A stretch of 64,000 nucleotides of DNA from Cryptomeria japonica (GCF_030272615.1 NC_081414.1:519321185-519385184); one strand, 5' to 3'. Shown: positions 21,343-34,308, numbered from the stretch's first letter. The notes: a model not told the origin generated them from the letters alone. A program made the numbers and translations.

Positions 21343-23452
21343 AGCTAGACTTAGAGAGAAGCTAAAACCTAGAATAACTACTGAAAGCAATAAAGATGGG
21401 TCCCGACAACAAGCCCTGATCAGGTACCCAAATACAATGAAATCTCTATGAAACGGAGACAAAGGAGAAAACTCGGTGGGAAAAAACTCCTCTCCAAAAA
21501 GAGATAAAAGAACACCACTGAAGCATGAAGAACATGCAAACTCTGTCAAAGAATAACTGCTGATCTGAAGAACATCCACTAAACTAGAACATGACCGGGA
21601 AGAGAAGACTGTAATTTGCATGAGTGCCCTCAAATGACACTACTCAAATCAGGATGCAAACAAGGCAAAACAACTGAAATTGAAGATATAGATGGCATGA
21701 GAAACCAAAGTCTGAAGAGCTAATCAATTGAACCACAGAAGCATTAGAACCAATAGGATAAACCTCCCCATAATGCGGAAGTGGGAGAGGGATAGGAACA
21801 CTGAAAAGGACAGCCAAAAACAACTGCATGACGAAGAACCAAGAACATCAAAGGTGCTAAGACACATCATCATGAGGCGAATGTCATGGAAGGAACACTC
21901 ACTTGACAAAGGAAGATGGCAAACAAAGGCAAACATCAACCCCCTCATGGCACTTGATCAACAGTGCATGTATAACAAGACACAAGATATGCAAGATTCC
22001 AAGTAAACAATGCAGGATGGCACTTTATCTCAGGGCATTTGCATAATTACAAGCTACAATGATAAGAAGACTGGAAATAGAAACGAGAATCAAAATAGAG
22101 ACACCCTACTCAGAAAAGAGATCCCAGGACCTGAAACAACCACGATATCCACTAGAGTGCTGAAAAGCAAAAAAATAAATTAAATATACATGGAGAAGAA
22201 TCTGGAAATAAAACCCATATTTCTGGAAAGTACACAAAACATGCTTTCCGAAAATATAAAGTTTTCAAAAAACGGAGGTCAGATGCTCATTCTACGTCTC
22301 CCGGAGTGCAAAAAAGAGACCTCATTTTGACTATAAAAAAAAAACATAGTCAAATAGCAAAATTGGAAAAAATTACCAAGACCATGAGGTTGGCCTCGGA
22401 ACTAGCTTTCTGATGCCTATTCATTTTTGGAAAAATGACTCCGTATGCCCAAGATAGGGCCAAAAAACCAAACCCCCCCTGAAAAAGCCAAAAAAGGGGG
22501 TCTGGTTGCTTGTTGGTGGTCCGGTGGCCAGTGGGTGGTGCACCGGTGGCGGCCGGGTGGAGATCCGGTGGCTGGGCAGTGGCTACGTGGCAGAGCAGTG
22601 GCCAGCTGAAAAAAAGGGCCGAGGAGCTGGAGTAGCGGCTGGGAACTGAGTGGTGGTTGGGGACTGAGCGGTGGGGGCCAGGGCAGAGGCTGCAGGCTGA
22701 GCGGCGAGCTGGGGCCACAGGCAGGCGGCGGCGGAGGTGCAAGGAGATTTTTGGTGGCGAGGGCCATAGGGAGGCCGGTGGTGAGAACAGGGCCAGTGGA
22801 GTGGAGAGGCACGCAGCCCGAAGGCCAGGTTGCCGGGAAGCGGTGGCATAGGGGACTGATGGCGGCAGAGGTCGGAGACTGCAAGGCCGCCGGGGGCCAG
22901 GTGTAACTACCAGCAGGGGCCGTAGAGAAACCAGTGACGGTGGGGCTGGGCCCGCATGGACTGAGCAATGGCACTGTACCAACACCCACAGGGCTGCAAC
23001 ATGGTAGGGGCCCCATGGTACCTTGTGTACCGTGAGGGCCCCAAAAAACTTTTTGCCCAAAAAAAATTTTTTTTTCTTAAAAAGAAACAAAAACTTCTTT
23101 TTTTTTTCGCTTTTTTGAAAGATTTTTTTTAAAAACGAATTTCAGCCTGCATGCTGTAAAAAGGAAAATTTTTTATTTTTTTTGAAATTTTTTTCTCGAT
23201 CTGCATGCCAGGGCCGTACGACCTGGATCTAAGAAAAAAAATTGCTCCCAGAGGCTCAAGAACCAAAATAGGTCAAATTTTATATGACCATAGGGGTTTT
23301 CGGGCCTTTTGAGCACAATGGTGAGGTCTGATTAGGCCCAAAGTGCTCAGAAAAAAATCTCAAACCCTAGGTACATAAAAAATTCTTGAAACCCCAGATC
23401 TGCTTCCAAAGCAAAAATTATCAAAACAAGAACAAGCAGTGGAAGATCCGAA

Positions 23453-23464
23453 GCTCTGATACCA
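23453..23464 (-). promoter_or_regulatory. iMet-tRNA primer-binding site of element C
   Basis: GCTCTGATACCA on the plus strand is the complement of TGGTATCAGAGC, the standard plant iMet primer site. It abuts the LTR at 23465 and fixes the minus orientation. Confidence 0.9.
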
Positions 23465-23820
23465 TATAGGAGTTGAGAAAATACAACACCACAGGAGCCT
23501 AAAGATCTTCTACAAGCTGAATAACCTATTACAAGGAGAAGTAATGAAGCAAAATCTGAAGAACATACAAAACACAGAGAATATGCTCAAAAAGAGAGAG
23601 CTCAATATTCACAAAAATATGTAATGTGATTCTTACAATGAAAAGAAATAACTCAACCTTTAATAGGTCAAGAAACCCTAAAAAAGTAAAACCTAGGTTT
23701 GCACATAATAATTAATTATATGTACCTAAAGTTAGCTTAAGTGTAAAAGAGATAAAGGGAACTTAAATAATTAAACAAAGAATGTTTAATTAATCAAGTA
23801 AATACCCGAATACTCTAACA
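23465..23820 (-). repeat. 5' LTR of element C
   Basis: 356 bp. It directly adjoins the primer site at 23453-23464. Confidence 0.9.
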
Positions 23821-24604
23821 GAAGGAACTACTAAAGAAATTTGGTATGGATAACTCTAAACCAGTAAGTATTCCTATGACTTCAACTGATAAACTATCAT
23901 TGAAGGATGATTCAATTCCTGTTAATCCAAAAAGATATAAATCTATGATTAGAGGTTTACTATATTTGACACAAACAAGACCTGATATTATGAATGTAGT
24001 ATGTATTGTTACAAGATTTCAGAGTAATCCTAAGGAAAATCATGAATCAACAGTGAAAAGGTTTTTCCGGTATTTACAAGGCACAACAAATCGTGGTTTA
24101 TGGTATCCTAAAGATGAAAATTTTGATTAATGTGCATACACTGATGCAAATTGGGGAGGAGATGTAGATGACATAAAGAGAACCACTGACAGAGCATTCC
24201 TTCTTGATTGTAGATTGATTACATGGTACAACAAGAAATAGAGTTGTACATCATTATCAACAACAAAATCAGAATATGTTGTAGCAACAACTAATTGTAC
24301 TCAGGTATTATGGATTAAACAAATGTTGAAGGACATAAAGGTAAAATTCCAAGAGCCTATAATTATTTACTCTAATAATATGGCAGCAATTGATATATCA
24401 AATAATCTGGTATTTCACTCTAAAACTAAACATGTTTCTATGAAATACAATTTTCTAAAAGAAAATGTTGAAGCAAAGGAATTGAAATTGGTTTATGTGA
24501 ATTTTAAAGAGCAGATTGCAAATATCTTTACAAAGCCACCTAAAGAAGCCTTTGAATATCTTAGAGAGCAACTTGGGGTAATACCCTCACCAGTAGATAC
24601 TTAG
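23821..24604 (+). pseudogene. copia reverse transcriptase end and RNase H
   Basis: It resumes after the GAAGG duplication: FGMDNSKPVSIPM, then SMIRGLLYLTQTRPDIMNVV, then RNase H (CAYTDANWGG, then SEYVVATTNCTQVLWIKQML, then FHSKTKHVSMKYNFLKE). Stops at 24128-24130 (TAA) and 24239-24241 (TAG) interrupt it. The natural stop is TAG 24602-24604. Confidence 0.88.
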
Positions 24605-24983
24605 ATAGTTGGAGACTGGCATCAGACCGACAAAATTAATAGAGAAACCTTTTTCCAACTTTGATGGAGGAGAGCTACTTCTTAGGGGGAGTAGTTGGTA
24701 TTTGTAATTAGTTCTATGAACTGGTTGTATCTGGTTTTTGTATTGTTTTGGCATTTGATGTCAAAGGGGGAGAGATATCTATGGAAAAAATTTATATTTA
24801 GGAATCATTATCTTTTGGGGAGAGATTATTTAGGGGGGGAGAAATTGTTACTCTCTGCACTGGTATTTTGATTTTTGGTAATTGATTTCTTTGGGAGATT
24901 GTTGGTTTTTGGTTTTTGGCATTCTGACTTTGGCACTTAGATGTTTTTCCATCTTGTGTTTCCATCAATGCCAAGCGGGAGAT
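24605..24983 (+). other. copia 3' untranslated region with purine tracts
   Basis: No frame is supported. Several G-rich tracts occur (TTAGGGGGAG near 24685, AGGGGGGAG near 24831). The last one (AGCGGGAGAT, about 24974-24983) borders the LTR and is the likely polypurine tract. Confidence 0.6.
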
Positions 24984-26060
24984 TGTTGGTATTATGGATG
25001 TGTTGCATTGGTTTTTTCATTGATGTCAACACTTGTCAATACTTATTAGCACTTATCTTTCTGGAGATCTTTGGTTATGTTCACCGACATGTTCAGTGAC
25101 TTATGCACAGTCACCGGTATTTGGTCCACTGACAGATTATATTATTCACCGGCACTAAGGATGACTTGTTATCATCTAGAGATCACTTGGTTATGTCAAA
25201 GACATGGTTTGGACACTTAGTTTTGGTGATTTGGTTATTGGTCTAATTGAGTTGGCATATTTGTTGTTACCAGCAAATTGGTCTAGGTTATGGACTGACA
25301 TGCATTATCTATTCTAGATCATCATGGCACGTTATGGAGATAATTTATTGATTGGTTATTGTTGTAAATGCATTGAGCCGACATCGCATATTTATTCATT
25401 TGTTATTGACTTTATTGTAATATTCTTCGTAAGCCGACCTACACATTTGGTCTTAGGTTTTGGTATATATGTAAGATCTAAATTGTGAGATTAACATGGT
25501 ATAGGGTATGAGGTAAGGTTGTGATATTTAGTATATGTGAATATAAGAAGAGCTACTCACATAGACATCATTTAAAGATTCAAGGAAGGTTTGAAGAGGA
25601 CAATCAGAGCTTAACCTGTACTGAATCCAACATATGAATATACTATTTTGAATAGTACATTATCATTCAATTTAACCATCCAATTGTAGTCAGTGTGACT
25701 CTCATTTTGTGATTGAGCAGTGAGATCTAGGTAGTTGACCTTTCTACATGTGCAGACCCCATTTGTACACACATACTATTTGCAGTAGTATCATCTGATT
25801 GTGGGTAAGGTTTCCCACCGTGGTTTTTTCCCTTACAGGGTTTCCACGTACAAATATCTGTGTTATGTGTTGTGGATGTTATTTGTCTTTCTGTTTCATG
25901 CATTAAGTTTCACTTGTATTGTTATTAACTATTAAACAATCAACTGACATTAAGTTTGGTTTACTGATATTATGCATTGAGTTTGATTAAGTTATATTTG
26001 GGTTGAAATTAATAGACAACTGATTCACCCCCCCCTCTCAGTTTCCTTTGGGTCCTAACA
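24984..26060 (+). repeat. 3' LTR of the copia element
   Basis: 1077 bp, starting TGTTGGTATT and ending GGTCCTAACA. It contains the ATTCACCCCCCCCTCTCAG tract near its end, typical of plant copia LTRs. The matching 5' LTR is not in the window. Confidence 0.8.
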
Positions 26061-26063
26061 GAA

Positions 26064-29000
26064 TTCGCAATTGGGAAATATTCAGACAAAATTTTAGGTG
26101 ATGTTCTACCCATGGATGCCTATCATTTGTTGCTAGGAAGACCATGGCAATTTGATAGAAAAGATATCCATGATGAAGAAAAGAACTCCTATGCATTCAC
26201 AAAGGAAGGGGTGACATACAGGATTCAATCATTGGTAGAGGATGAAGGAACCAAGACTAGTGGTCCTAATGTGTTGTTGGCCAGAGGAAAAGAATTTTTG
26301 AGAGATTTCAAGAAAGGAGATGGAGAAAATTATGCTCTCTTAGTGAAACCTAGTCAAGAAAAGAAGACTGAACAAGAAAGTTTACCTAAAGAGGTTCAAC
26401 AGTTGTTAGAACAGTTCAAGGAAATTGTGAGTGATAGAACACCCGCAATGCTACCTCCTCCCAGAGCAGTAAGTTACCATATAGACTTTATACCTGGAGC
26501 ATCACTTTCTAATAAGACTGCATATAAGATGACTCCTGAACAAAACAAAGAAGTGGAAAGACAAGTACAAGAGCTACTTGATCAAAGTCTAATTAGAAAA
26601 AGTATAAGCCCATGTGTTGTTCCAGTGGTCTTAGCAACCAAGAAAGGAGGTAAATGGAGATTATGTACTGATTCTTGGGCAATAAAAAAAATCACCATAA
26701 GATATAGATTTCCTATCCCTGGAACTGAGGTTTTAATGGATTGTCTTGGAGAAGCAAAGTATTTCACTAAGCTGGATTTAAAGAGTGGATATCACCAAAT
26801 CTGGATTAAAGAAGGGGATGAATGGAAAACAACTTTTAAGACTACAGAGGGGTTATATGAGTGGTTAGTTATGCCATTTGGGCTTACTAACGCCCCTAGT
26901 ACCTCCATAAGGTTGATGAATGAGGTGTTCAAGGACTACATAGGTATATTTGTAGTGGTATACCTTGATGATATCCTCATATTCAACAAAATAGAGGAAG
27001 AGCATCTTGAACACTTGTAGATTATATTAAGGAAACTACATGAGGAACAGTTGGCAATCAATCTGGGTTTTGTTGTATCCCAAGGGACTTTGGAAATGGA
27101 TCCTAGCAAGGTAGAAGCAATACAGAGTTGGCCTACACCGAAAACTACTACTGAGGTAAGAAGTTTTCATGGACTTGCCCAATTTTATAGGTAGTTCATT
27201 CAAGGTTTTAGTGAAATTTGTACTCCTATTCTTGATACAATTAAGGGTGGGTTGAAAACTAAGTCTAGGTGGACTACAGAAGCTGACCAAGGGTTGAGTT
27301 GCTCAAAAATAGGATAGCTACCCAACCCATCCTAGTTTTACCAAGTTTTGATAAGTTGTTTACCTTAGAATGTGATGCTAGTCATATAGCAGTAGGAGTT
27401 GTTTTAAACCAAGAGGGAAGACCAGTAGCATTCTATAGTGAGAAATTGAATGTTGCCAAGAAAAGATACTCATCCTATGACTTATAATTTTATGCTTTAG
27501 TGCAAGCTCTTAGGAAGTGGAGGCATTATCTTTTTCCCAAAGAAGTTGTAGTGTTTATAGATAACCAAGCCTTGAGTTTTATCAATTCTCAAGAAAAGTT
27601 GAGCAATAGACACATCAAATGGATAGAATATCTATAGACATACTTTCACTATCAAACACAAAAAGGGACAGCTGAACAAGGTAGTAGATGCCTTAAGTAG
27701 AAAACTTCTCACTATCCAAGAAGTGACTTTGCAAATCATAGGTGTGGAGAGTTTCAAGGAGATTTATAGAGAAGATGAAGACTTTTCTGAGGTATACAAG
27801 GTATGCAGTGAGTTTAATAATCATTTTAATAGCCAGTATGCAAATTACACATTGCAGAGTGTCTTTTGTTTAAGGGATGTCGGTTATGTGTACCAAGAGG
27901 ATCTATGAGGGAAAATCTCATACAGGAAAAACATAATGGAAGTCTTAGTGGACATTTTAGTCTGAATAAAACACTTGAATTGGTGTAAAGATTTTATTAT
28001 TAGCCGAAAATGCATAAAGATATTAGGAAGTATGTTGAGCAGTGTATTGTGTGTCAGAAAGCCAAGGGTACTAGTTCAAATGTTGGACTATACCAACCTT
28101 TACCAATCCCCAAAAGACCATGGGAGTGCATCAGCATGGATTTTATTGTAGGTTTTCCAAAAACCAAGACTAGCCTAGATAGTTATTTTGTCATTGTTGA
28201 CTGGTTTAGTAAAATGAGTCATTTTATTCTGTGCAAGACTACACATGATGCTAGTTACATTGCACATTTATTTTTCAAAGAGGTGGTAAGAATTCATGGG
28301 TTGCCTTTCAGTATAGTTTCAGACAGGGATGTGAAGTTTATGGGACACTTTTGGAAAACTCTGTGGACAAGACTAGGAACTAACCTTTCTTTTGGTTTCG
28401 CTTATCATCCACAAACAGATGGTAAAACTAAGGTCATTAAACAAGTACTGGGTAATCTTCTGAGGTGTCTGATAAAAGAGTATGGATAGATGTGGGATCA
28501 AGTGCTACCACAGACAAAATTTGCATATAATGACAGTGTCAACAAAACTATAGGTAAGAATCCTTTTGAGATTGTTTATGGACTCCACCCATGCAGTGTT
28601 TGTGAACTTTGAGATTTGGGAAACCTGGAAGGAAGAAGTGGACATGCAGAGGATTTCACTTAGTCTATGAAAGAGGTGCATGACCAAGTGTAGAAAAAAT
28701 TGATTGATGCTACACAAAGGATTAAGGCTAAAGCAGATGAGGGGAGAAAGGACATTCAATTTGTAGTTGGAGACATGGTTATGGTACATTTGAACAAGGC
28801 AAGATTGCATAAGGGAGTCCCTAGTAAGCTTTAGATGTGGAGAATAGGTCCTTGAAAATTTTTGGATGAGTATGGCTCCAATGCTTATAAGGTAGATTTA
28901 CTCGCAGATTTGGCATTGTCCCCTGTGTTTAATATCCAAGAATTGGTTTAGTTTAAAGGTCTTGTAGCAATGCCAGATGGACTAAATCCAGAGGGGGAAA

Positions 29001-29215
29001 CTACTCTCAGTGATATTCCAATACCACCCATTTCTAAGCCACAAGAGGAATAGATTTTAGATTCTAGGGTGAAGAAACAAATGAGGCATGGCATGTATAT
29101 GGAACACTTAATCAAGTAGCACAACTTACCTGAAGCCGAAGCCACTTGGGTTGCAGAATCCAATTTCAAAAGACTAGACATTGATGTCACCTTGTCACCC
29201 CAAGGGTGGACTTGA
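26064..29215 (+). pseudogene. chromovirus pol (protease end, RT, RNase H, integrase, chromodomain), broken
   Basis: The first segment (to 27020) carries the YHLLLGRPWQFD protease tail and the reverse transcriptase up to YLDD at 26961-26972. Downstream are RNase H (ECDASHIAVGVVLNQEGRPV), integrase (CIVCQKAKG; SMDFIVGFP; VSDRD) and, near 29050-29200, a chromodomain (ILDSRVKK ... NLPEAEATWVAES). Damage includes stops at 27018, 27195 and 27485, a deletion of about 40-45 bp near 27055 that removes the LEKCEF segment, 1-bp frameshifts near 27294, 27650 and 27895, and many stops after 28489. The integrase catalytic Glu is Lys (AAG 28430-28432). The chromodomain places it among the chromoviruses, with wording closest to the Galadriel/Reina groups. 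Confidence 0.88.
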
Positions 29216-29233
29216 TTTTTTGTGTGGGGAGTA

Positions 29234-30963
29234 TGGTATAGGAGCACCTAAGGGTGAGAAAATACCCTTTTCAATTTTGGCATAAGGACTGGTTCAAGTC
29301 CATTAGGTTGTTTATAGGGATCTTGGAGTGTTTTTTTTTGTCTTCTTTTTGGAGTGCATGTTTTCAGCGAGACTTACCCCGATGACATTGCCAGCATGTG
29401 GAGTGCAACCATTAGCCATTGGAACAACTGGTTTTACCCTATCCTAATGCCTTGATGAGTATGTGTAAGACTAGATTGGACCCATTGGCTATTGGTGAGA
29501 CTACTTTCTACCTACTCCAATAGCCCAATGAAGTCACCAGTAGTTGGATCAAGTCAAAGTGGAACCATTGGCTATCAGCACTAGCGTTTTCCACCTACCC
29601 CGATGAGTCGATGAGGTCACCAGTAGTTTGGAGTGAGTGGAGTGAGTTCAAAGTGGAGCCATTGGGTATCAGTATAACATGTTGGATGCTACCCTGATAA
29701 CCTAGTGGGGAAGCATATAGTTTGGAGTGAGCGGAATGAGTTCAGAGCACACCATCGGCTATCAGCCTAACATGTTTAGGACTACACTGATAACCTGAAG
29801 GAACATCATGCTATTGGGAGCATGCCATCAGATATCGGTGGGAGTGTTTCACCATCAGCTATCGGCCTAACATGTCTAGGGCTACATCGATAACCTGATG
29901 GAACATCATGTTGTTGGGAGTGTGCCATCAGATATCAATGGGAGTGTTTTGATGCTACGTGGATAACCTAATAAGAAGGTGTGCACTTTGTAATCTATCA
30001 TCACTTATGAGAGCAACTATTTTGATGCTATCCCAATGACCCGATGGAAATTAAAAATCAGTTACAGTCAAAAACCGAATGGTGTCAAGTTGAATCTCAT
30101 CTATTAGGGATTATTCAAGGCATGTTTAGGAGGCTATAAAAGACCCAATGGGAATTTTGTAAAGAGTTTAGAATGAGGTTGGATGGATTCAATTCCACAA
30201 AGAACAAGAACATCTTTTGAATAGCAATTTGTAAACCATTTTCTGGTTTTTTTTCTCAAAGTTTAATTTGTGTTTGTAAACTATAAATAATGGCTTAATT
30301 ATTTAGATGCCAGTGTAGATAGAGTATATGTTTCTCTTCTGCATTTTGTGAGTTCCAGTTTTGAAGTTGTGCCAAGCTCGGCTCTGTAGATAATGTTGTC
30401 GTTATGTTTCTTATTTTATGTTGGTGACAAGTAGTTATAACATGTTGCTATCTTAATTCTCCATCATGGGATCCACACGACCATTGGAGGTTGTCAAGAA
30501 GAGACATCCATGTATAGTTGATTTCTATGTGTAGTAGACTAGGTAATGGCATTGGCCATTTTAGCAGACTGGCCCTAGGTGAGCTTGATGATAGCCCGAC
30601 TAGGTATCAGTGACCCAGAGGAATCACTTGCAGGGTAGGTCGGAGTCTAGGCTATTAGCCTTAGACTAGGACAAGATGGGATTAATAGGAGAAAATATCC
30701 AAGCTTGAGAGGAAAATGACTTAGGAGAAGTTGAGGGAATAGCTAATGATAGAGAAAACCTTGCAAGGTGTCTTGTTAGATTCAGTGGAATAGTGAGTTG
30801 GTGGATTTAAGAAAGTGAATTCACTAAGAGCAGAGTAACAAACCTTGGTAGTGAGGGACTAGAGTGGACTAGGGGAATAGAGAGGAGAATTCTTGGGTTA
30901 GGATAGGAAAAAGGCCTTGGTGTGAGTCAAGCTGACTCAAGCAATCTAGGATTGTCCCTATCA
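29234..30963 (+). repeat. probable 3' LTR of the chromovirus
   Basis: After a G-rich tract (TGTGGGGAGTA) the sequence TGGTATAGG begins. A matching inverted end, CCCTATCA, occurs at 30956-30963, giving about 1730 bp. With no second LTR in view the ends are inferred. Confidence 0.55.
29400..29960 (+). repeat. degenerate tandem repeats inside the chromovirus LTR
   Basis: Units built on CCATTGGCTATC or CCATCRGMTATC alternate with GATAACCTGATGGAACATCATG or similar. They recur at about 29,470, 29,560, 29,660, 29,750, 29,830 and 29,860. The clearest pair share CCTAACATGTYTAGG-type blocks near 29,775 and 29,865, about 90 bp apart. Confidence 0.6.
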
Positions 30964-33900
30964 GTATCCACCATGGAATGTTAGGTTGAAGCCATTGTTC
31001 TCTCAAAACCCTGGTTTTTAGGGCTTTTGCACCTGCTTGCAATAAAATGAAGATAACTTACAAATTACAACACTTTAAGAATTTAAACCAAAAAAAATTG
31101 AAGGTAAGACACTAGTCTAGAAATCCATGTCCTTGTTTGGGAATTATCAATCCATACATGTTGTACAAACTTTCCAAGAACAAGTAATAACTTAGAAAAT
31201 ACACCAAATGGAGAAACCAAACTTATCTATTTGCTTCAAATCTTCAACACACAATTATCATCAGTATTTCCAAGCCTTATACTAGCCTTGGAGTAGTTAC
31301 AAATGGTCACAACCAACTGTGACAACCAGCTACCCGTTGGTGTACAAGATTTGGTGAAAATGTTGCAAAGTTGCTATGAGCAGCTTTTGCAATTTTTTGC
31401 CTTGATGAGCAACTTTGCTCAAACCCAAGCTTGGTCACTTCCAAGTGACTCATATGACCTCAAAAACCTCAAAAATAATACCAACCAACCTATATTATCT
31501 CAAAAACAACTTATTCTAGCAAGTTCTCTACTTGGCACCTTTAAGAGATCACATGCCAACATTGGCCAAAAAAAGACTCTTAAGGCCCTTACAATAATTT
31601 GAGAACACACTCAATAGCCTTTTTTCCTTATGACAAAGCTAAGACAAAGATAAGGAAAATATGCCAACATCCCAAAAAAAAACTCAACAAAACTGTTAAG
31701 TGACCCTGCACCACCTAATGAATGTAGGGATTCTAGGTATCGAAATGAGAATCACAATGAAAATGATAAACATAGATGTACAAGCCTATAGTAAGCCATA
31801 ATGAACATAGGAATTCCCTAATGAATGTAGGGCAGCTAGCTACAAATATTACCATTACACATTGATGAATATACATGTAATATCCATGAACATACATAAA
31901 TACATCAATGCACACATGTACAAATTATACATTTAACATTGATCAACATACATAACTAAATCAATGTACTCATGTACAAATAAATTTAACATCGATGAAC
32001 ATAAATATAACATACATGAACATTTATCTCATGTAGAAATTATATACATCATCTAGGGAATATACAATTAAATCACTATACTCATGTACAAATACATTGT
32101 ATATCATCAATTCAACTACATCAATGCAATCATTTACAAGTATGTATCAATGCATCCTACTATCAAGCTATCCTAGATACATAATTAATATATGTGCCTC
32201 TAATATCCTCATGTCCTAGTCCAAGCTCATGTAGAGTAGTGTATGCATATAAATGAATACCTACATAAGCAACATGAACAAAGTAGTTTTATGAACCTAG
32301 GATAGCCCTAATGTAAATAGGACAACCATAATGAACGATTAGGACATGTTATTATGAATAATTCATTTCACCTTCCATTCCTTAGAGTCTCCAACCAAAA
32401 GAACCACCTCACTTCTTTGATTCGGTAGTTGAATAAAATTTCACCAAGATTTTTCTTAGCCTTGAATTTCCAAGCCATGAGAAAAACTAAGTTTCTTAAC
32501 CAAACAAATAATTAGATTGGATTAATTTAATCGAATCTTCTTAATAAACATTTACAACCTAAACAACAAAGTTTTGTATGATACCATGAAGATACCTCTA
32601 TATGAATTACATCAAATTTACCCATAATGTTGAAGAAAAATGTTGACACAATAGTATTGTCCACTAAAAAGACCTATATTTGTTATGAATTATTAACAAA
32701 AGCATAAACTACAACATACATTTTACTCAACAATGGTTAAAATTAAACATGAACATGAATATAAATCTTCTTATGCTTTTCAATTCATAATCATCATAAT
32801 TATCATGCATGACCCATATGGTAATAGCTACATATGCTACTAGAGTTTTCCTAAAGGGTCATCTCTTAATCTTAGCACATCAAGTATTTCTTCATGATCA
32901 ACACTACTAACTATCCATAGTTCTTTTATTCTTGGCATGGCATGATGCTTCAATAACTTAACATTTGTTTCTATAAAAAGATGGGAATACATGAGAATGG
33001 TTTTTTGTCTCTCATAGTCTTCAAATGTAGGTATTTAATTCTTCCTAATCATATACATTCACAACCATATTTCATCAAGAACAACTAAACCTATGCGATA
33101 CATGAAACCATCATTATCGATCATTGGTTTAGTTAGCTTATGCTTTCATTGTACACATCATGCCAACCAATATTTTGATCTCTCTTAAATCCCTTGCAAC
33201 ACAACAACTACATAAACATGTATTGGTTGTAGGGTAAGTGTACCAAGATGGTGAAAAAATAGGATATAAGTGGCCACTTATGTTTTTTAAATAAGATAAA
33301 CTTGAACTTGGAGGAGCAATTTGAGACTCATCCACTCAAAATTTGAAGATACCCAAAGAACAAAAAATGCAGTACTTTAAATCTAGTTTTCAAACTACTT
33401 AAGTGTTTCAAAATTGGATAAGATTAAGGGGACAAAATATTTCATACACACAAAAGTGTTCCTATTTTTTTCAACAAAACATAAGATAATGTCTGACATG
33501 CGCATCAAAAAAGTTATAGTTGCATTAGTATTTTGAAAAACACTTTAGTAGAAAGATAGTTAAGAGTGAGCACTAGAAGTGAATTATTTTGTAATTTTTT
33601 GTTGACTTTTTTTTTATGGAAGTGGATGCATCCTAAAAATCGGTTACCTATTTGTGCATGTCACATAACTTGCACCAAAATAAAAAAAAACAATTTATTT
33701 TTTTAAGTGTAAAGAATGAAGTGTAGAACAATAATGTATAATTTGTTTCAAATTATGACAAGTAGTTCAAAATTTATTGAAAAAATAGTACACTTATGTC
33801 TCTTCAAGAACTCTGGAGACATTGGTAAAACAAATTAAAAATTAATATGTTAATATTGTTCAAATTTAAAATAAAAATATATTCTTAGAAAGATCAGAAG

Positions 33901-34003
33901 ATGTGAAATTATGGTGGTAGTTTTACAAATAACCACTTGATAACTTGTGAACTTGATGACGAGGAAGTTGAGAAATCAGATTTGAAGAATAAAACACGTA
34001 AAA
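30964..34003. other. AT-rich intergenic sequence, nothing recognised
   Basis: No gene or element ends are visible. The longest plus frame (31303-31602, 99 residues) has no motif. 31727-32160 repeats CATGTACAAAT and AACATACATGAACAT words irregularly, a decayed minisatellite. Confidence 0.5.
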
Positions 34004-34308
34004 AAGAGGCAAATGAAGCTCCCAAACCTTAGCCTTGTCATCGAAGGTTAATTACAAGTCATAACCTGATCGTTCTTTCTATTCATTAAAAACTCGAACG
34101 AGTTACGTTAATTTATATTCATATATACATACATACATACATATATATGTATATATATACATGAATATATATATATATATATGTATGTATATATACATAT
34201 ATATACATACATATATGCATATATATACATACATACATATATATATATATATACATATATATATACATATATATATACATATATATACATACATATATAT
34301 ACATATAT

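Larger units (their letters stand above)
20977..23820 (-). mobile_element. Element C: non-coding LTR retrotransposon, minus strand, 2.8 kb
   Basis: Two 356-bp LTRs (20977-21332 and 23465-23820) flank a 2.1 kb interior, and the target duplication GAAGG (20972-20976 and 23821-23825) is perfect. In minus orientation the LTR starts TGTTAGAG. It is followed by an iMet primer site, and a G-rich tract precedes the other LTR. The LTRs differ at about 12 positions (about 3%), mostly transitions. The interior encodes no recognisable gag or pol. 22480-23030 is a GC-rich island where stop codons are rare, which produces long but meaningless Pro-rich frames. This is a non-autonomous element, between TRIM and LARD in size, probably moved by a copia helper. 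Confidence 0.87.
16702..26060 (+). mobile_element. 5'-truncated Ty1/copia element with two nested insertions
   Basis: Copia gag begins abruptly at about 16702 and pol runs to 24604. A 3' LTR follows at 24984-26060. The order is gag, protease, integrase, reverse transcriptase, RNase H, which is the copia order. Two later insertions (19147-20463 and 20977-23820) split the reverse transcriptase. Removing each with one copy of its target duplication restores the local reading frame register. The 5' LTR and the start of gag are missing. Numerous stops and at least two frameshifts show long inactivity. Confidence 0.88.
26061..30963 (+). mobile_element. 3' part of a Ty3/gypsy chromovirus with its LTR
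   Basis: Starting immediately after the copia LTR, a gypsy pol reads from the end of protease through reverse transcriptase, RNase H, integrase and a chromodomain, then into a probable 3' LTR. Gag and the 5' LTR are absent from the window. The copia element probably landed in this pol, and its left flank was later lost. Confidence 0.8.

Noticed and set aside
22350-23090. Minus-strand 246-aa Pro-rich frame, with two overlapping long frames
   Set aside because: It lies in a GC-rich island where stop codons are rare. Several frames are open at once and no domain is visible, so a composition artefact is more likely than a gene.
31303-31602. 99-aa plus-strand frame in intergenic DNA
   Set aside because: No recognisable motif, no neighbouring gene structure, and a length expected by chance.
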